From: Hondaea fermentalgiana
Lineage: Eukaryota > Sar > Bigyra > Thraustochytrida > Thraustochytriidae
Direction of reading: 5' to 3'
DNA length: 57,671 bases
NCBI GenBank assembly: GCA_014084085.1
Contig: NPFB01000165.1
Span: forward strand, 11,912-69,582
A program made the translations under genes and the position numbers. How positions within the stretch are numbered: the first letter of the stretch is position 1; the number at the start of each line of letters is the position of its first letter. The notes beneath the pieces are model-generated. The model searched no databases, had not been told where the DNA came from, and saw only the letters and a program-made list of their open reading frames with translations. This document shows, piece by piece, positions 13,601 to 22,985 of the stretch.

Positions 13601-13743
13601 TGCCCAACCGCGGCGAAAAGGACGTGGACGAGATGCTCGCCCACTTTGATGGCCGCCACAGGGCGCTGTTCAAGGCTCTCCGCAAAAAGTACGGTGTGCG
13701 CTTCTTGCACACGGGCACGGCGACCTTTGTCAAGGCTTCATAA
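10621..13743 (+). CDS. TPR protein with acidic linkers and tandem C-terminal repeats
   Basis: 1040 residues from the ATG just after the gap (MVGLALGEPLISPWRFEEL). Two blocks of tetratricopeptide-like helices are visible, at residues ~20-145 and ~275-420, with kinesin-light-chain-like phrases such as RALSLLYLEREELDRCEKLL and AVVAGDLGTFFAKKGDPERAEALF. TPRs serve as protein-protein scaffolds. The rest is low complexity: Asp/Glu-rich around 605-665 and 900-940, and a Lys-rich stretch near 750. Two copies of a ~55-residue repeat follow, at ~795-855 and ~979-1035, sharing L..fy..PxK/R..V..l...DGR...l...l..K...RF...GT. The second keeps the KKYGVRF ending. The start is uncertain because of the gap. 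Function unknown; a scaffold role is inferred. Confidence 0.8.
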   Translation: MVGLALGEPLISPWRFEELVDTTEKRLETLKRHAGKRSNAEKRLVATRALSLLYLEREELDRCEKLLRKSLSLASKLKGESSLEFKTQLNYLAVMQWKQDKVSDAETMLRDLVASLERHLKRHDGRKGFEQFNELLIRAMFNLAGVLAAKGKRREAAQVEADARSRARAAGVSREEDLASVQLPDSVRSGPDALRGSTRSGQSKRSSFRERISFIVGGRGGGGADSLVDGHSDSMRNSGADFAFSMPGAARRPAQHDQSRHRAAGEESAAMRTPLIDLLDHTAALLADARRTDHIELLFRTALTGSYGALTKVEEQRITVRLALLLGANSEYLDEATGILERALAITEELYGPKDIQVAVVAGDLGTFFAKKGDPERAEALFLRALNIFKNLDRAHRKEEVVYKNYGLLMKTKGQKAKADLIARMTLAIDDDWIFQTSESNVSVEAIARTLRVAIDLEAREKKTPQWYNWHDNERKKSLLAYALEVFRDTSHNWEEILAPKYLRISLEVIRLCGRSTAFVPISGMQHFALEAGGGTGPGASGRATTAESILRAQFQASRLGAVTASSAREAPAPQQAHHSWVSAAAAALFSSPWQAKEQSEVTDDNADDDGGADADTADTADARRRAHLHEDEGNYHDGDNDDDDDDHRDAVLEDPDDTDGEEGDPSGSGHRFSVGALAPPGSAARLLAIDIDQGPEEEEDEFGLGVGLEAARKRNNSKSGKSTTRSRRKDTDRDAGADGESSNKQKKKVKKDRKKKKKKGSIVAALLRRRRDSASQGLVAVASQAKQATGFLRPDLDLEDVLVDFFAEVAPEKSRTAVKALIAQHDGREDMVIASVEAKFLVRFHRDGTWESRFLDTDDLQSAASSGVSRVRGEARQRRSGHHGKAGYKDEDDVAFDGYEEDEDFEEEEDDDDDEEEEEEDDDDDVDDDEEDTDVRSGADASTDVMSYGPSSAASLKRRVETVEDNNDVDLSGTLDPDVPLRETLLRFYEQHVPNRGEKDVDEMLAHFDGRHRALFKALRKKYGVRFLHTGTATFVKAS

Positions 13744-16083
13744 TGATGGAGGATGGATAGTGAGTGATGTGGTCGGCGGCGAGATTCGCTGATGGACGGA
13801 CGGACCTCTTTCCTTTTTTTTCTCTGAGAAACGCTCGCCCCTATTGGCTTTGCTATTTTCAAAAGAGATTAACAGTGAGGCCGTCACAAGACAAAAGCGA
13901 ACGCCAAATCTCGGCACTCGTACTCTGCGTCGCCGCCTTTTTTTTTATCTTTTGTTTACTGTTGAAGGGGCAAATGCATGCATCTGCGTGCATTTACTTC
14001 TCGTCCTCGTTTTCCTGCTCCTACACTTTGTACGACTCATGACTGGCGGCTGCTCCCGCTTTCACCAGCCGCGTATCCGCGAATGGCCGTGGGGGCCGAC
14101 GACGCATCGGCGTGGTGCCGTCGCCGATTCGATTTGTGTTGCGATTCTTCCCACAAGGCCGTATGTCACCGCGTATGCCACATGCGCGACTGCAGTCCGC
14201 CCGGTTTTACACTTTTCTTCTTTCTTTCTTTTTTCCCATTTTTCATTTGTTTTTTTCTACCTCTCTCCTTTTTCTCCTTTTGGATTTTGGTTTTTTTGTT
14301 CTCGCTTTCTGTTTCTTTTTGTTTTTGTTTTTTCACACTCACACTCGTACGTTGGCTGGTTGCCTGTGATGCGCTGCTCCCGGCATTGTTGGCGTGCGAC
14401 TGTTGGGTGGACGACGGACGATGTCACGAAGAGCATTCTATGCAGTTCTCAGGCTTTCTTTATTTCTTTCCTTCTAATAAAGTTTGCGTTGGACCAGGCC
14501 TCGAAAGTCTCGATTGCGCTAGCTAGCTATAGCTTTTCCTCCAGCCAGTTCTACGAGTATAGTCGAATCTAGCCAGCTCGGGCCGACGAGCGGCGAGCTG
14601 CAGCAATTGACACTGCAAAAGATACGCATGTTTGTTTGATTGTTTGTTCTGTCGCAAGGGCTACTACTAGCAGTGGCTCGCTGCTCGGGAACCCCTGCTT
14701 TCTTTGTGTTGAAGAAGCTGAAATGGAGGAGGAGGTCGTATGAATGCATGAGGCATGTTTAAAAAAGCAAGAAGCCATGAAAAGATGCAGCATGCATCAG
14801 CGTGCGTCAGCGTGCGTCATTCTCGAACCCCCCTCCCTTGGCGATTGCACGCTTGCGTGCTTCGAAAGGACAAGCACGAAGCTCGCTCCTCGCAATCTAA
14901 TGATAACTGGCGGAAGACCGAACCGACCCGACCCGACCCGAGGAAAGTTGAACGAGAGCGTCAGAGGAAGCAGCCGCAGCTCGCTGTGGCTGGCGGCTCC
15001 TGCAGCTGCTGCTGCTGGCCGCACCGGTCCCACACAAATGAAAGCATCTCACAGAAAAAAAATTGAAAAAGTTGTTAGCTTGACTCTGGGTCCCTCCAGC
15101 CTTGTAGACGCGTCAGCCTGGCCGGCCGAGAGAGAGAGAATATTGTCTTGACTATACCTCGCCAATACCAGTTGCAGCACAGCTGGCTGCAGACACGACA
15201 GCACCGCCGGTGATCTTGTGCATGCATGCATGCATTCATCTATGTATAGCACCTGAATGCGTGCGTGCAAGGGCTGCGAGCCCCTCCCCCTTCTCTCCAC
15301 CCAACAAGTATTTGTTTTTAGGGTCGCGTACTATCGCCAGCGTTGGCGTGCCGCCGCCGCCTTGTTTTCGTCCTTCCTGCTTTTCTTTCTTCTCTCGAGC
15401 TGACGCAGGGTCACCACCTTACGACTGACGTGAGCCAGTCCGTGGCGGGCGATCCTCGGTGTGCTTGCGTCCGCACGCAACAAGTAGTTGCTGGCCGTGT
15501 CGCGCTGCCCTCCCTGCAGGCACTGCCGGCGAGCGAGGCTGCCTGCGATTTGTGGCGGGAGTCGCAGCCCCTAAGAGACCAACAACTCGAAACAAGCCAA
15601 GCTAAGCCAAGCCCAGTCGAAAAACAAGGTCATCGCTGCTTCGCTTCGGTCGTCTTGTGGCAGAAGCAGCAGGGCTTCCTGTTTCTTTTCACTTTAGTTT
15701 CATTGCTTCTTTTTTCAATTTTTTTTTGAAGAAAAGAAATGATTTCGCTTTCATTTTTTCCCCTTCTTGCGCGCCTCGTTTCGGCCCAACCGCGAAGCCC
15801 GAAGCTCTGTTGTTTCCCTCGTCGACAGCACCTGACGCCACGCCTCTGCGCGAGCTGCTCCTCACGCGCTCGCCTTCCTTCCTTCGCTCGCGCAAGTCCA
15901 AAGGGCTGCGCTTCCTTCGAATTCGCGGCCCGTGCCACCAGCACCGCTCGCCAGGCTTGCCGGACCGCGGCCGGAGCAGCGCGCGCGCGAGAAGCGACCC
16001 CGCCTGCCGCTGCTCTGCTCAACCCGACCTTGGTCAGCCGCCGCCTTCTGTCTTTCATCTCGCCGCTCCGTCTCTCCACCCTC

Positions 16084-16125
16084 TTTTCTTTCTTTCTTTC
16101 GTTCTTTCTTTCCTTCTTTCTTTCT
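16084..16125 (+). repeat. (CTTT)n polypyrimidine tract
   Basis: Imperfect CTTT repeats on the plus strand, ending in TTTCTAG, which also resembles a 3' splice site. Confidence 0.8.
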
Positions 16126-17091
16126 AGCAACAGCCAGCAGCTGGCCGCAGCTGCAGCAGCCACTGCCAGCAGCAAGAGCAGCATCGCAGTCGGCCCGGCG
16201 CGCCCGGCTTCGCGCCTTCGTTCGTGCGAGGCTGTGTGCGGCCCGAACGGCGGCGGCCGAACGATGGAACGACGGGTTCACACGAAGGACGCGCACGATG
16301 GACCCATGCAGCGACGACGGCAGACTCGATCCCGCGTGGCAGCTGCAGCTGCAGCTCGACCTGCCTTCTACACTGCGCGCGCGGTGCATGCGACAGGTGT
16401 CGACTGCGGCTGCAGCCCCAAGACGAGGCCGCGAAGCCAAAAATTGCCGCAGGCAGGCCGGCCGAGGCGTCCATGCAACTATCTCCTCTCCACTGCCGCC
16501 GCCCAAGATACGAAGCGTGGCGCGGGGCAGATGCACGCACGCTGGCCATGTTGCCAAGGCTGCGGTAAGTTCGACCCTCCGTCTACTATCCGTCAATCCA
16601 TCGACGTCTTCCATGGCCGGCCATCGAACGAACGCCGCGAGAGAGACCGCGAAGAAGGCCACGGTCTCGCGCCCGAGACCGCGCGCGAGGCCGGGGAGAC
16701 CGAGCGGACAGAGAGGCGGGTTGACCTCGCTTGGCTCGACCCTGCGCTCGTTGCAGTGGTCGCTGTCGCGGTTCGGAGAGGGCGGGAAAGAAAGGAAAGA
16801 CTGACTGCCTGAGAAAAGAAGGGAAAGAAGAGGGTGGCATACGTCGCTGGAGCCGCCGGACCAGATCGTGGCTCTGCAGGGACATGTGCGCGGCGTCTCT
16901 CCTTCCCTGCCCGCCGCGTCACACGCGTGCGCAGGTCTTACCCGGGACCACTGCCGGGGCGCGGGGGCAGACGCGGCGTTTCCGCCTCGGCTGGTTGCGA
17001 AGATCGAACGAAGCTGCCGCCGCTGCACCGGCCGGCCGCCAGACAGAAGATACGAGGCGAGGCGCGGCCCGCCAAGGCGCGAGTAGCGAGC

Positions 17092-17115
17092 AAGCTAGCT
17101 AGCTAGCTAGCTAGC
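17092..17115. repeat. (GCTA)n microsatellite
   Basis: Five to six tandem copies of the self-complementary tetranucleotide GCTA/CTAG. Shorter copies of the same unit recur near 14519 and 21625. Confidence 0.85.
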
Positions 17116-17938
17116 TGGCACGTTGCAGCTGCGACCGACGCCCGTGCGGGCCGCCGCAGTGGACGCAAACACACGCAGCCCGGCTGCTGCGTGCCGCGGC
17201 GCGAGACGGCGCCTTGCCGCCGGCGAATCCGGGAAGAGGCGGCGGCGCAGCTCTCCTTTCTGGTTCTTGCTTTCCAGGCCATCTTTTTTCTTTCCTTCTT
17301 TCATTCTTTCTTTGTATTTTCATTCTTTCTTTTGCTCATTCTTGCGCCACCGTCATCCATTCCTTTCTTGGTGCTCGTCACAGGCCCGGGCAGGCCCGGC
17401 CAGGCCAGCCAGGCCAGGCCTGCCTCCGCGCCCTCTGTCACGGCGAGCCTCGACCCCTCGCTCCGTCTGCGCGGGACCTCCGCTGTCACCGCCAGCCTGC
17501 AGTGGGCGCCGTGTCGATTCCTCGCCCACGGCAGGCAGGCACACGGGCAGGCAGGCAACCGTGAGCGCAGCTTGCTTGCCTTATCAGTGCAGACGAGACG
17601 AGCGCCGCGCATCCCTCACGATCTCCTAGATCATTGGCAGTGGCTGTGGCAGCTGCAGAGCGGAGCGGAATAGCGTCGCCGCTGCCGCATAAAAGGATAC
17701 CCCACACACAGCGCATTACTCCGTCGTTCGTTACCTCGGGTTAGCTTCCCTTCTTCAACAGCGACTGACAGGACCAGCCAGCCACGCCGCTCCTTGCCTC
17801 GCCCTGCAGCTCCGCTCTTCCTAACCCAACCTGCCTGCCTCTAGCCTCCGCCCCCGCCTCCGCCTCTCCGCTCCGCGCGAAAGAATCCCGGCCGCGCCTC
17901 GGAGCCTCGCGCCCTCGCACGCGTGCGCGGCTCCGAGG

Positions 17939-17962
17939 CCTCCCTCCCTCCCTCCCTCCCTC
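17939..17962. repeat. (CCCT)n microsatellite
   Basis: About six tandem CCTC/CTCC units on the plus strand. Confidence 0.75.
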
Positions 17963-18819
17963 GCCTCGCCGCCGCCGGGCCGAGGCTCCGTCCGCGTCGC
18001 GCCTTGCCGAGTGAAGTATCCGCACGCAGGAAACTCCCTGTTTCTGCCTGCCTCGCTGCGCGTCCCGGCCGCGCGCCGCAGCCGCATGCTGATGCCCGCA
18101 TGCATGCTTGCTTGCATGTGTGTATGTATGTATGTACGCCCTGTAATGCTCGCGCCGAGTCGGCGACGAACGGCCGCGAGGCAGGCAGGGAGCCCGCGGC
18201 CACTCGGCCCACCGGGGCTGCCCTGCCCTGCTTCGCTTTGCTTTGCTTTATGGGCGGCGACGCAGACCGAGTAGGCCTAGCAGTGGCGGCAGGAGCAGGA
18301 CCGGGAGAAAGGGAGCGAGAGAGAGAAACAGGGACGCCGCGCAGGCCCTTTAGCTCGCCTGGCCTTGCCTTGCGTGCTTGCGCGGTGCGTATTCTTTCAT
18401 TTGCTGTTTTCATTCTTTTTCTTTTCTTTCCGTCATCTCCGTTTCAGCCTCCGTGCCGCTCTCGCCTCCTTCCTTTCTCTTACCTTACCTTTCCTTTCCT
18501 TTCCTTTCATTTCCTTCTTCCATCTTTTTTTTTTTTTCCCGCGGGCGAGCAGACAAGCACGCACGAAAAGCTAGCTCAAGAGGCAGGCCTGGCTGGGCGG
18601 CGCGGGTGCCGGCCGCGCTTCGCGCCACCCACCGCCGGTCCTCTTGCCCTCCCACCCGTGCAGACAGCCCGGCCTGCCAGCCACGCAGGCCCAGACGCAG
18701 ACGCTCACGACTCGCACGCACGCAGGCCCTGCTCCACCGTGAGTGCGTGAGTGAGATGAAATGAAATGGAATGAAATGCTCACCTCCACGCCCTTTTCCT
18801 CCCCTTCTTCTCCTCTCCC

Positions 18820-18847
18820 TTTTTCTTTCTTTCTTTCTTTCTTTTTT

Positions 18848-18880
<33 letters not shown>
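18820..18880. repeat. (CTTT)n tract, left arm of an inverted pair
   Basis: About 60 bp of nearly pure CTTT repeats on the plus strand. A (GAAA)n tract lies about 125 bp downstream, so the two are complementary in inverted orientation. Confidence 0.9.
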
Positions 18881-18881
<1 letters not shown>

Positions 18882-19003
18882 TTACGTTCTTTCTGCCTCC
18901 TCCCTCCTTGCATCTAACCATAACTACTCAACTAACTAACTCCGCGAGGGCGACGCGACGGACACCTCCCACCTTTCCTCTTTCCCCCGGTCCTGCTTGT
19001 TGG

Positions 19004-19004
<1 letters not shown>

Positions 19005-19049
<45 letters not shown>
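19005..19049. repeat. (GAAA)n tract, right arm of an inverted pair
   Basis: About 45 bp of nearly perfect GAAA repeats on the plus strand, complementary to the CTTT tract upstream. It lies ~240 bp before the KIX-B56 start codon. Confidence 0.9.
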
Positions 19050-19291
19050 GCAGGAAAGCAGGAGCGGCAGGCAGGCAGACTCGGACCCGCCCCGCCGCGC
19101 CGCGCTGCGCTGGTGGCGCTGGTGGCGCTAGCCGGAGGCGCTGCAGACGCACCGCGCGCGCAGGCAGGCACGCAGGCAGGCACGCAGGCAGCAGGGCGCG
19201 CGCAGGCAGCGAGCCGCGCAGGCGGACGGACGGGCAGGCAGCCCGCCGCTCTGCCGCGCGCGCGGGATTGGATTGGATTTGAAAAACCTGG

Positions 19292-21625
19292 ATGGCGTGG
19301 CCCGTCACACCCTCGTCCTCCTCGACCTCGTGCTCGTGCTCCTCCTCCTCGCCCTCGACGCAGAGCGCCGCGGACCAGGCGCAGCAGCAGCAGACCCGGG
19401 AGCCCGCGCGGCGCGCTCAGAGCGCCGCCGCCGCAGCAGCGGCAGCAGCAGCAGCAGCAGCAGTAGCAGGCGCCGCGCAGACAGACATGCCCGCGCCCGC
19501 GAGCTGGTCCTGGCGCGGGGCAAGTCGGCCTGACGCAGCGGCGGTCGCCGAGGAGGCCACCGCGCGCGCGGCCGCGCTCGTCGCCGCCGCCGCCGCGCGC
19601 TTCGACTCACGCTCGCCAGAGACGTCCTCGCCCAACTCGGCCGCGGCCGCAGCCGCTGCAGCAGCAGCTGCCGCCGCCGCCGAACTCGACGGACCGAGAC
19701 GCAGTGGCCACGGACGCCGAAATGCAAGGCTACAGCAGGACAATCACCACCACCACCCAGACGGAGTAGACGTCGACGCTGCCGCCGCAGCAGCAGCCGC
19801 TCTCGCCATGCCCTCGCCCTCCGAAATCAGCAAGTTTCACAGGGACCTCATGGTTGACCAAATCTCCGCCTTCTTGCGCAAGTCAAGACCAAACGCACCC
19901 CCCAACATCGTGCGCCAAATCCCCGCCCTCGCCAGACGCATCGAGGCCACCCTCTTTCAAAGCGCAACCTCCGCCGAGGAGTACACCAACAAATTCACCC
20001 TCGAGACGCGCATGAAGTCCATCGCGCTTTCCTCCGTCAGTCTCCGCAGCAAGCGTCAGCGCCAAACTCCGCGCAACTCCAGCTGCGACCTCGTCAAGCT
20101 TCACAACACCCACCTTAAACGCGCCATGATCCAGCGCAGAGACTCGGCCGCCTCCGACGTCGCCGACAACGATCGCGGCTCGCGCTTTGTCGCTTGCGTT
20201 GCAATAAACGGCGGGGACCGCGAAATTGCCTTTAATTTCTCCAAGGCCGAGGAACCCCATCTTGCGCGCCCAGAGGCTCCGCAGGCATCCTCGCTTCGAC
20301 CAGAAATGCCCCAAGAGCAAAATCCACACACGCTTCGCCGTCGGCATGAAAGGGATCTCGAAGTCGAGGCGGACCATGTTTCCGACGCAGAAGAGATGCA
20401 CGAGCTCTCCTCTGCGTACTCTTCCGACGACGAAGACGACGACGACGACGACGACGGCATTGAAGACGACGATGACGACATCGAAGACGACGAAGACAAC
20501 GGTCTCTTCGTCGCCAGTATTGGTGGGTCCACCGAGACCTTTTCCCACCCCGAAAGGCAGCCTGTATCTACCGCATCATTGACAACAGCAGCGAGCGAAC
20601 TCGAGAATAGGAATCACCACGACGCGTCCCGGGCTCGCGCGCGCGGAGAACAAATGAACCAACAAGAGAACCTCGCAAGGATACACAGCCTCTTGGCCTC
20701 GCTCGTGCGCACCCCGCGCTCCCAGCAACAAACCATCCAGACCACCATTCTCGAGCTTCAGCATCGCGTTGTCAACGCTGGTCCCTCTCGTGTGCCGCGT
20801 CGCAAGCTCACAGAAGCGCTCGCGCACGCCATGGTGGAAATGATGGCGCGCATGGACGCCTCCGTAGACGGAGGCGAGGGCGACGATCCCTTTGGAATCT
20901 CTGATCTCCTAGAGGACGACTCCTCCTCGAGCAGTGCAAATATGCCATCTGCGATTTGGCTACCCGAAATTCGCGACGGCGAGATCGAGGACGACCAAGC
21001 CTCGCGTCTTCACGCCGTCTCGCACCTGCTCAACTTTGCCGCCGAGCACTGCGCCTCTGCGCCTGTAGACACAGATCTCCTCGGCATTGTCCTCCGCCTG
21101 CTCGATCACATGGCCGGCGACAACCTCTTGCCGGCTGACAAGGTCGTGCTGAGCCGGAGTGTCGACCGCTTCGTCGAAGCCGACCCTGCCTCTGCCGCTC
21201 CCTTTGTAGTGGGCCGCCTCCTCAAGCGCTGGCCCTACCAGAATAGCGAGCTTCAGGTCGCTTCCATCGCTCAGCTCGAGGCTGTGTTTCGCGTCTCGAA
21301 TGATGCCATTGTTCTTGATCTTATCGTTCCCGTCCTCCGACGCGTCGCCCGCTGTATATCTCATGACAACTGGCATGTCTCAAACGCAGCCATGACGTTT
21401 GCCGAAAAGCTGCTAAACTTTGCCACTTCGGTCGAGCCCATGCCCGAGGTCCTTCTCACCGCGCTCAAGGACCTTGCTGCAGACGCAAAGACCGCGTCCA
21501 CGAAACATTGGCACGCCGAAGTCCGCGCGCGCGCGACCAGCCTCGCTTTCACTATTTACGCGGCGCTTGACAATGACGCTTCTAGCGCCAGCGTCAGCCT
21601 GAACGCCTCTCCTGCAGCTTCTTAG
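19292..21625 (+). CDS. KIX domain fused to PP2A B56-like HEAT region
   Basis: 777 residues from the first ATG; internal ATGs at 19486 and 19808 are alternatives. Residues 1-172 are low complexity (poly-Ser, poly-Gln, three poly-Ala tracts). Residues ~177-245 match a KIX domain of the Med15/plant type: HRDLMVDQISAFLRK, then IPALARRIEATLFQSATSAEEY, as in the family's three-helix activator-binding fold. Residues ~345-400 are acidic with an Asp/Glu run. Residues ~550-765 resemble the C-terminal HEAT repeats of the PP2A regulatory subunit B56 (B'): VDRFVEADP, RLLKRWPYQNSE, then VLRRVARCISHDNWHVSNAAM and KHWHAEVRARA, in the same order as LLKFWP..., ...CVSS..FQVAERA and ...HWN in B56. The N-terminal half of B56 is not evident. 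The inferred role is transcription-linked phosphatase targeting or scaffolding. KIX is fairly sure and B56 likely. Confidence 0.8.
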   Translation: MAWPVTPSSSSTSCSCSSSSPSTQSAADQAQQQQTREPARRAQSAAAAAAAAAAAAAVAGAAQTDMPAPASWSWRGASRPDAAAVAEEATARAAALVAAAAARFDSRSPETSSPNSAAAAAAAAAAAAAAELDGPRRSGHGRRNARLQQDNHHHHPDGVDVDAAAAAAAALAMPSPSEISKFHRDLMVDQISAFLRKSRPNAPPNIVRQIPALARRIEATLFQSATSAEEYTNKFTLETRMKSIALSSVSLRSKRQRQTPRNSSCDLVKLHNTHLKRAMIQRRDSAASDVADNDRGSRFVACVAINGGDREIAFNFSKAEEPHLARPEAPQASSLRPEMPQEQNPHTLRRRHERDLEVEADHVSDAEEMHELSSAYSSDDEDDDDDDDGIEDDDDDIEDDEDNGLFVASIGGSTETFSHPERQPVSTASLTTAASELENRNHHDASRARARGEQMNQQENLARIHSLLASLVRTPRSQQQTIQTTILELQHRVVNAGPSRVPRRKLTEALAHAMVEMMARMDASVDGGEGDDPFGISDLLEDDSSSSSANMPSAIWLPEIRDGEIEDDQASRLHAVSHLLNFAAEHCASAPVDTDLLGIVLRLLDHMAGDNLLPADKVVLSRSVDRFVEADPASAAPFVVGRLLKRWPYQNSELQVASIAQLEAVFRVSNDAIVLDLIVPVLRRVARCISHDNWHVSNAAMTFAEKLLNFATSVEPMPEVLLTALKDLAADAKTASTKHWHAEVRARATSLAFTIYAALDNDASSASVSLNASPAAS

Positions 21626-22046
21626 CTAGCTAGCCTTTATTTGACTGACTGACAAGTGTACGAATACCAAAGAAAACAAAACAAGTCCCAGTTTCTATTT
21701 TAGCCTTTTATTTTTTGTTTTCGCCTCGGCAGTGCATCGTCGAGTACATCGCCTACATTCGAACAATAATTTCTATTGCGTCCGAGTACTTTCTCCTTTT
21801 CTTGAAAGTTCTTTCTTTAGCGTAAAAAAGATGACTCTCCGTCTTGGTCGTCAGAGAGTACCAAATGCCAAATCTAAACAAAACAAGTCCCAATTTCTAT
21901 TTTAACTTTTAAGCTTCCACACGCTACTCGAGACTGTGTCGTCTGTCGTACAAACATCGATCGTCGAGCGCTCAGCGTGGGCGATTCCAATTTCCGACCA
22001 AGATTCTATCTCCTCCCTTCGAGAATGAATGCAGGTTTCCTTCACT
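21626..22046. other. Tail-to-tail intergenic region with a short direct repeat
   Basis: Lies between two convergent stop codons. AACAAAACAAGTCCCA followed by TTTCTATTTTA occurs twice (about 21676-21702 and 21876-21903), each time with nearby TTTTA-rich sequence. No gene seen. Confidence 0.5.
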
Positions 22047-22569
22047 TCAGTTGTTCGCGCGCGCCTGCTTCGTGCGCTTGTTGCGCGCCTGCTGCTGCCG
22101 GCCCTTTGTGTGCTCGGCGAGCTTTTCGCGCGCTTGGGGCCCGTTTACGCCCTTCTTCGCAGAGCCTGTCTGCTGCTGCTGCTTCTTTGCCTGCTGCTTC
22201 TGTGGCGTCTTGGCGTTGTTGTTGTTGTTCTTAGGAGCTGCCGCCTTGGCGTTCTTGGCATTCTTATTGTTGTTGTTGTTGTTATTGTTCTTGGTGGCAG
22301 CTGCCTTGACATTCTTGTTGTCATTGTTAGCCTTTGGTGCCGCCTTTGGTGCCGCTGCCTTACCCTTGCCCTTGCCTTGATTGTTGTTGTTGTTGTTGTT
22401 CGTCTTGGGCGTCGCCTTTGCCGCCTTTGCCGCCCCCTTATTGTTCTTGGGCGTCGCGGCCGCCTTCGCCTTGTTGTTGTTGCTCTTAGCGAGGGGCGCC
22501 TTCTTCGGGGTCGCTGCCGCAGTGGCCGCCTTGGCGTTGTTCTTGTTCTTGGAACCGGCCGTCTTGGCG

Positions 22570-22604
<35 letters not shown>

Positions 22605-22683
22605 CTTGGGGGCCGCCTTCTTGGGCGTCGGAGCTGCCTTGGCGTCCTTCTTGGGCGTGATCTTTTGCTTCTTCTTCGCCGAT

Positions 22684-22714
<31 letters not shown>

Positions 22715-22985
22715 GAGGCTGCTGCTGCTTGGCGCCGGGAGCAGCGCGCTTCGTGCCCCTGCCGGCCTTGGGCTCCGCGTTCTCCTTGCCGCCCTTCTTC
22801 TTCTTCTCCGCCTGCTGCTGCTGCTGCATCTTCTTGTCCGCCTGCGCCTTCTTCTTCTCCTGCGCGGCCTGCGCAGCCGCTTGCGCCGCCAGCCTCTTCA
22901 GCTGCTTCGCGTCCTCCTCGCGCGCGCGGTTCTTCTCGATGATGTTATCCAGGCTCATGCCCAGCTTCTCCGCGACGGTCGCCAT
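22047..22985 (-). CDS. mRNA-export-adaptor-like low-complexity protein
   Basis: 312 residues when started at the ATG at 22985 (MATVAEKLGMSLDNIIEKNR). A longer non-ATG frame upstream is only Arg/Ala-rich. GMSLDNIIEKNR at about residues 9-20 closely matches the UAP56/Sub2-binding motif (core MSLDDIIxxNR) found at the N-terminus of ALYREF, UIF/FYTTD1 and CHTOP. The next ~45 residues are a charged helix with a KKKAQADKK segment. The remainder is built from Lys-Ala-Pro and poly-Asn/poly-Gln blocks (TPKKAAPKN-type units, two Asn runs of eight or more), ending in a basic tail. No RRM is present. It probably recruits the TREX helicase to RNA through disordered basic segments. The role is inferred from one short motif plus composition. 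Confidence 0.7.

Larger units (their letters stand above)
13744..19291. other. 5.5-kb stretch without a supportable gene
   Basis: The longest non-coding interval in the window. ORFs exist on both strands but are Arg/Ala/Pro- or Phe/Ser-rich translations of simple sequence, with no domain, and strands overlap freely. The interval is packed with polypyrimidine blocks (14215-14335, 16084-16125, 17283-17340, 18410-18540, 18820-18880), tetranucleotide runs and CpG-rich segments. A strong acceptor-like site (pyrimidine tract then TAG) ends near 16126, so 5'-UTR exons of the KIX gene or a long non-coding RNA are possible. That is inference. Confidence 0.5.

Noticed and set aside
15739..16812. 357-residue ORF and overlapping minus-strand ORFs in the 5.5-kb interval
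   Set aside because: The composition reflects CT-rich and CpG-rich simple sequence; several frames are open at once and none shows conserved protein features.
17923..18750. 275-residue ORF
   Set aside because: Translation of microsatellites and polypyrimidine tracts; no start context or domain.
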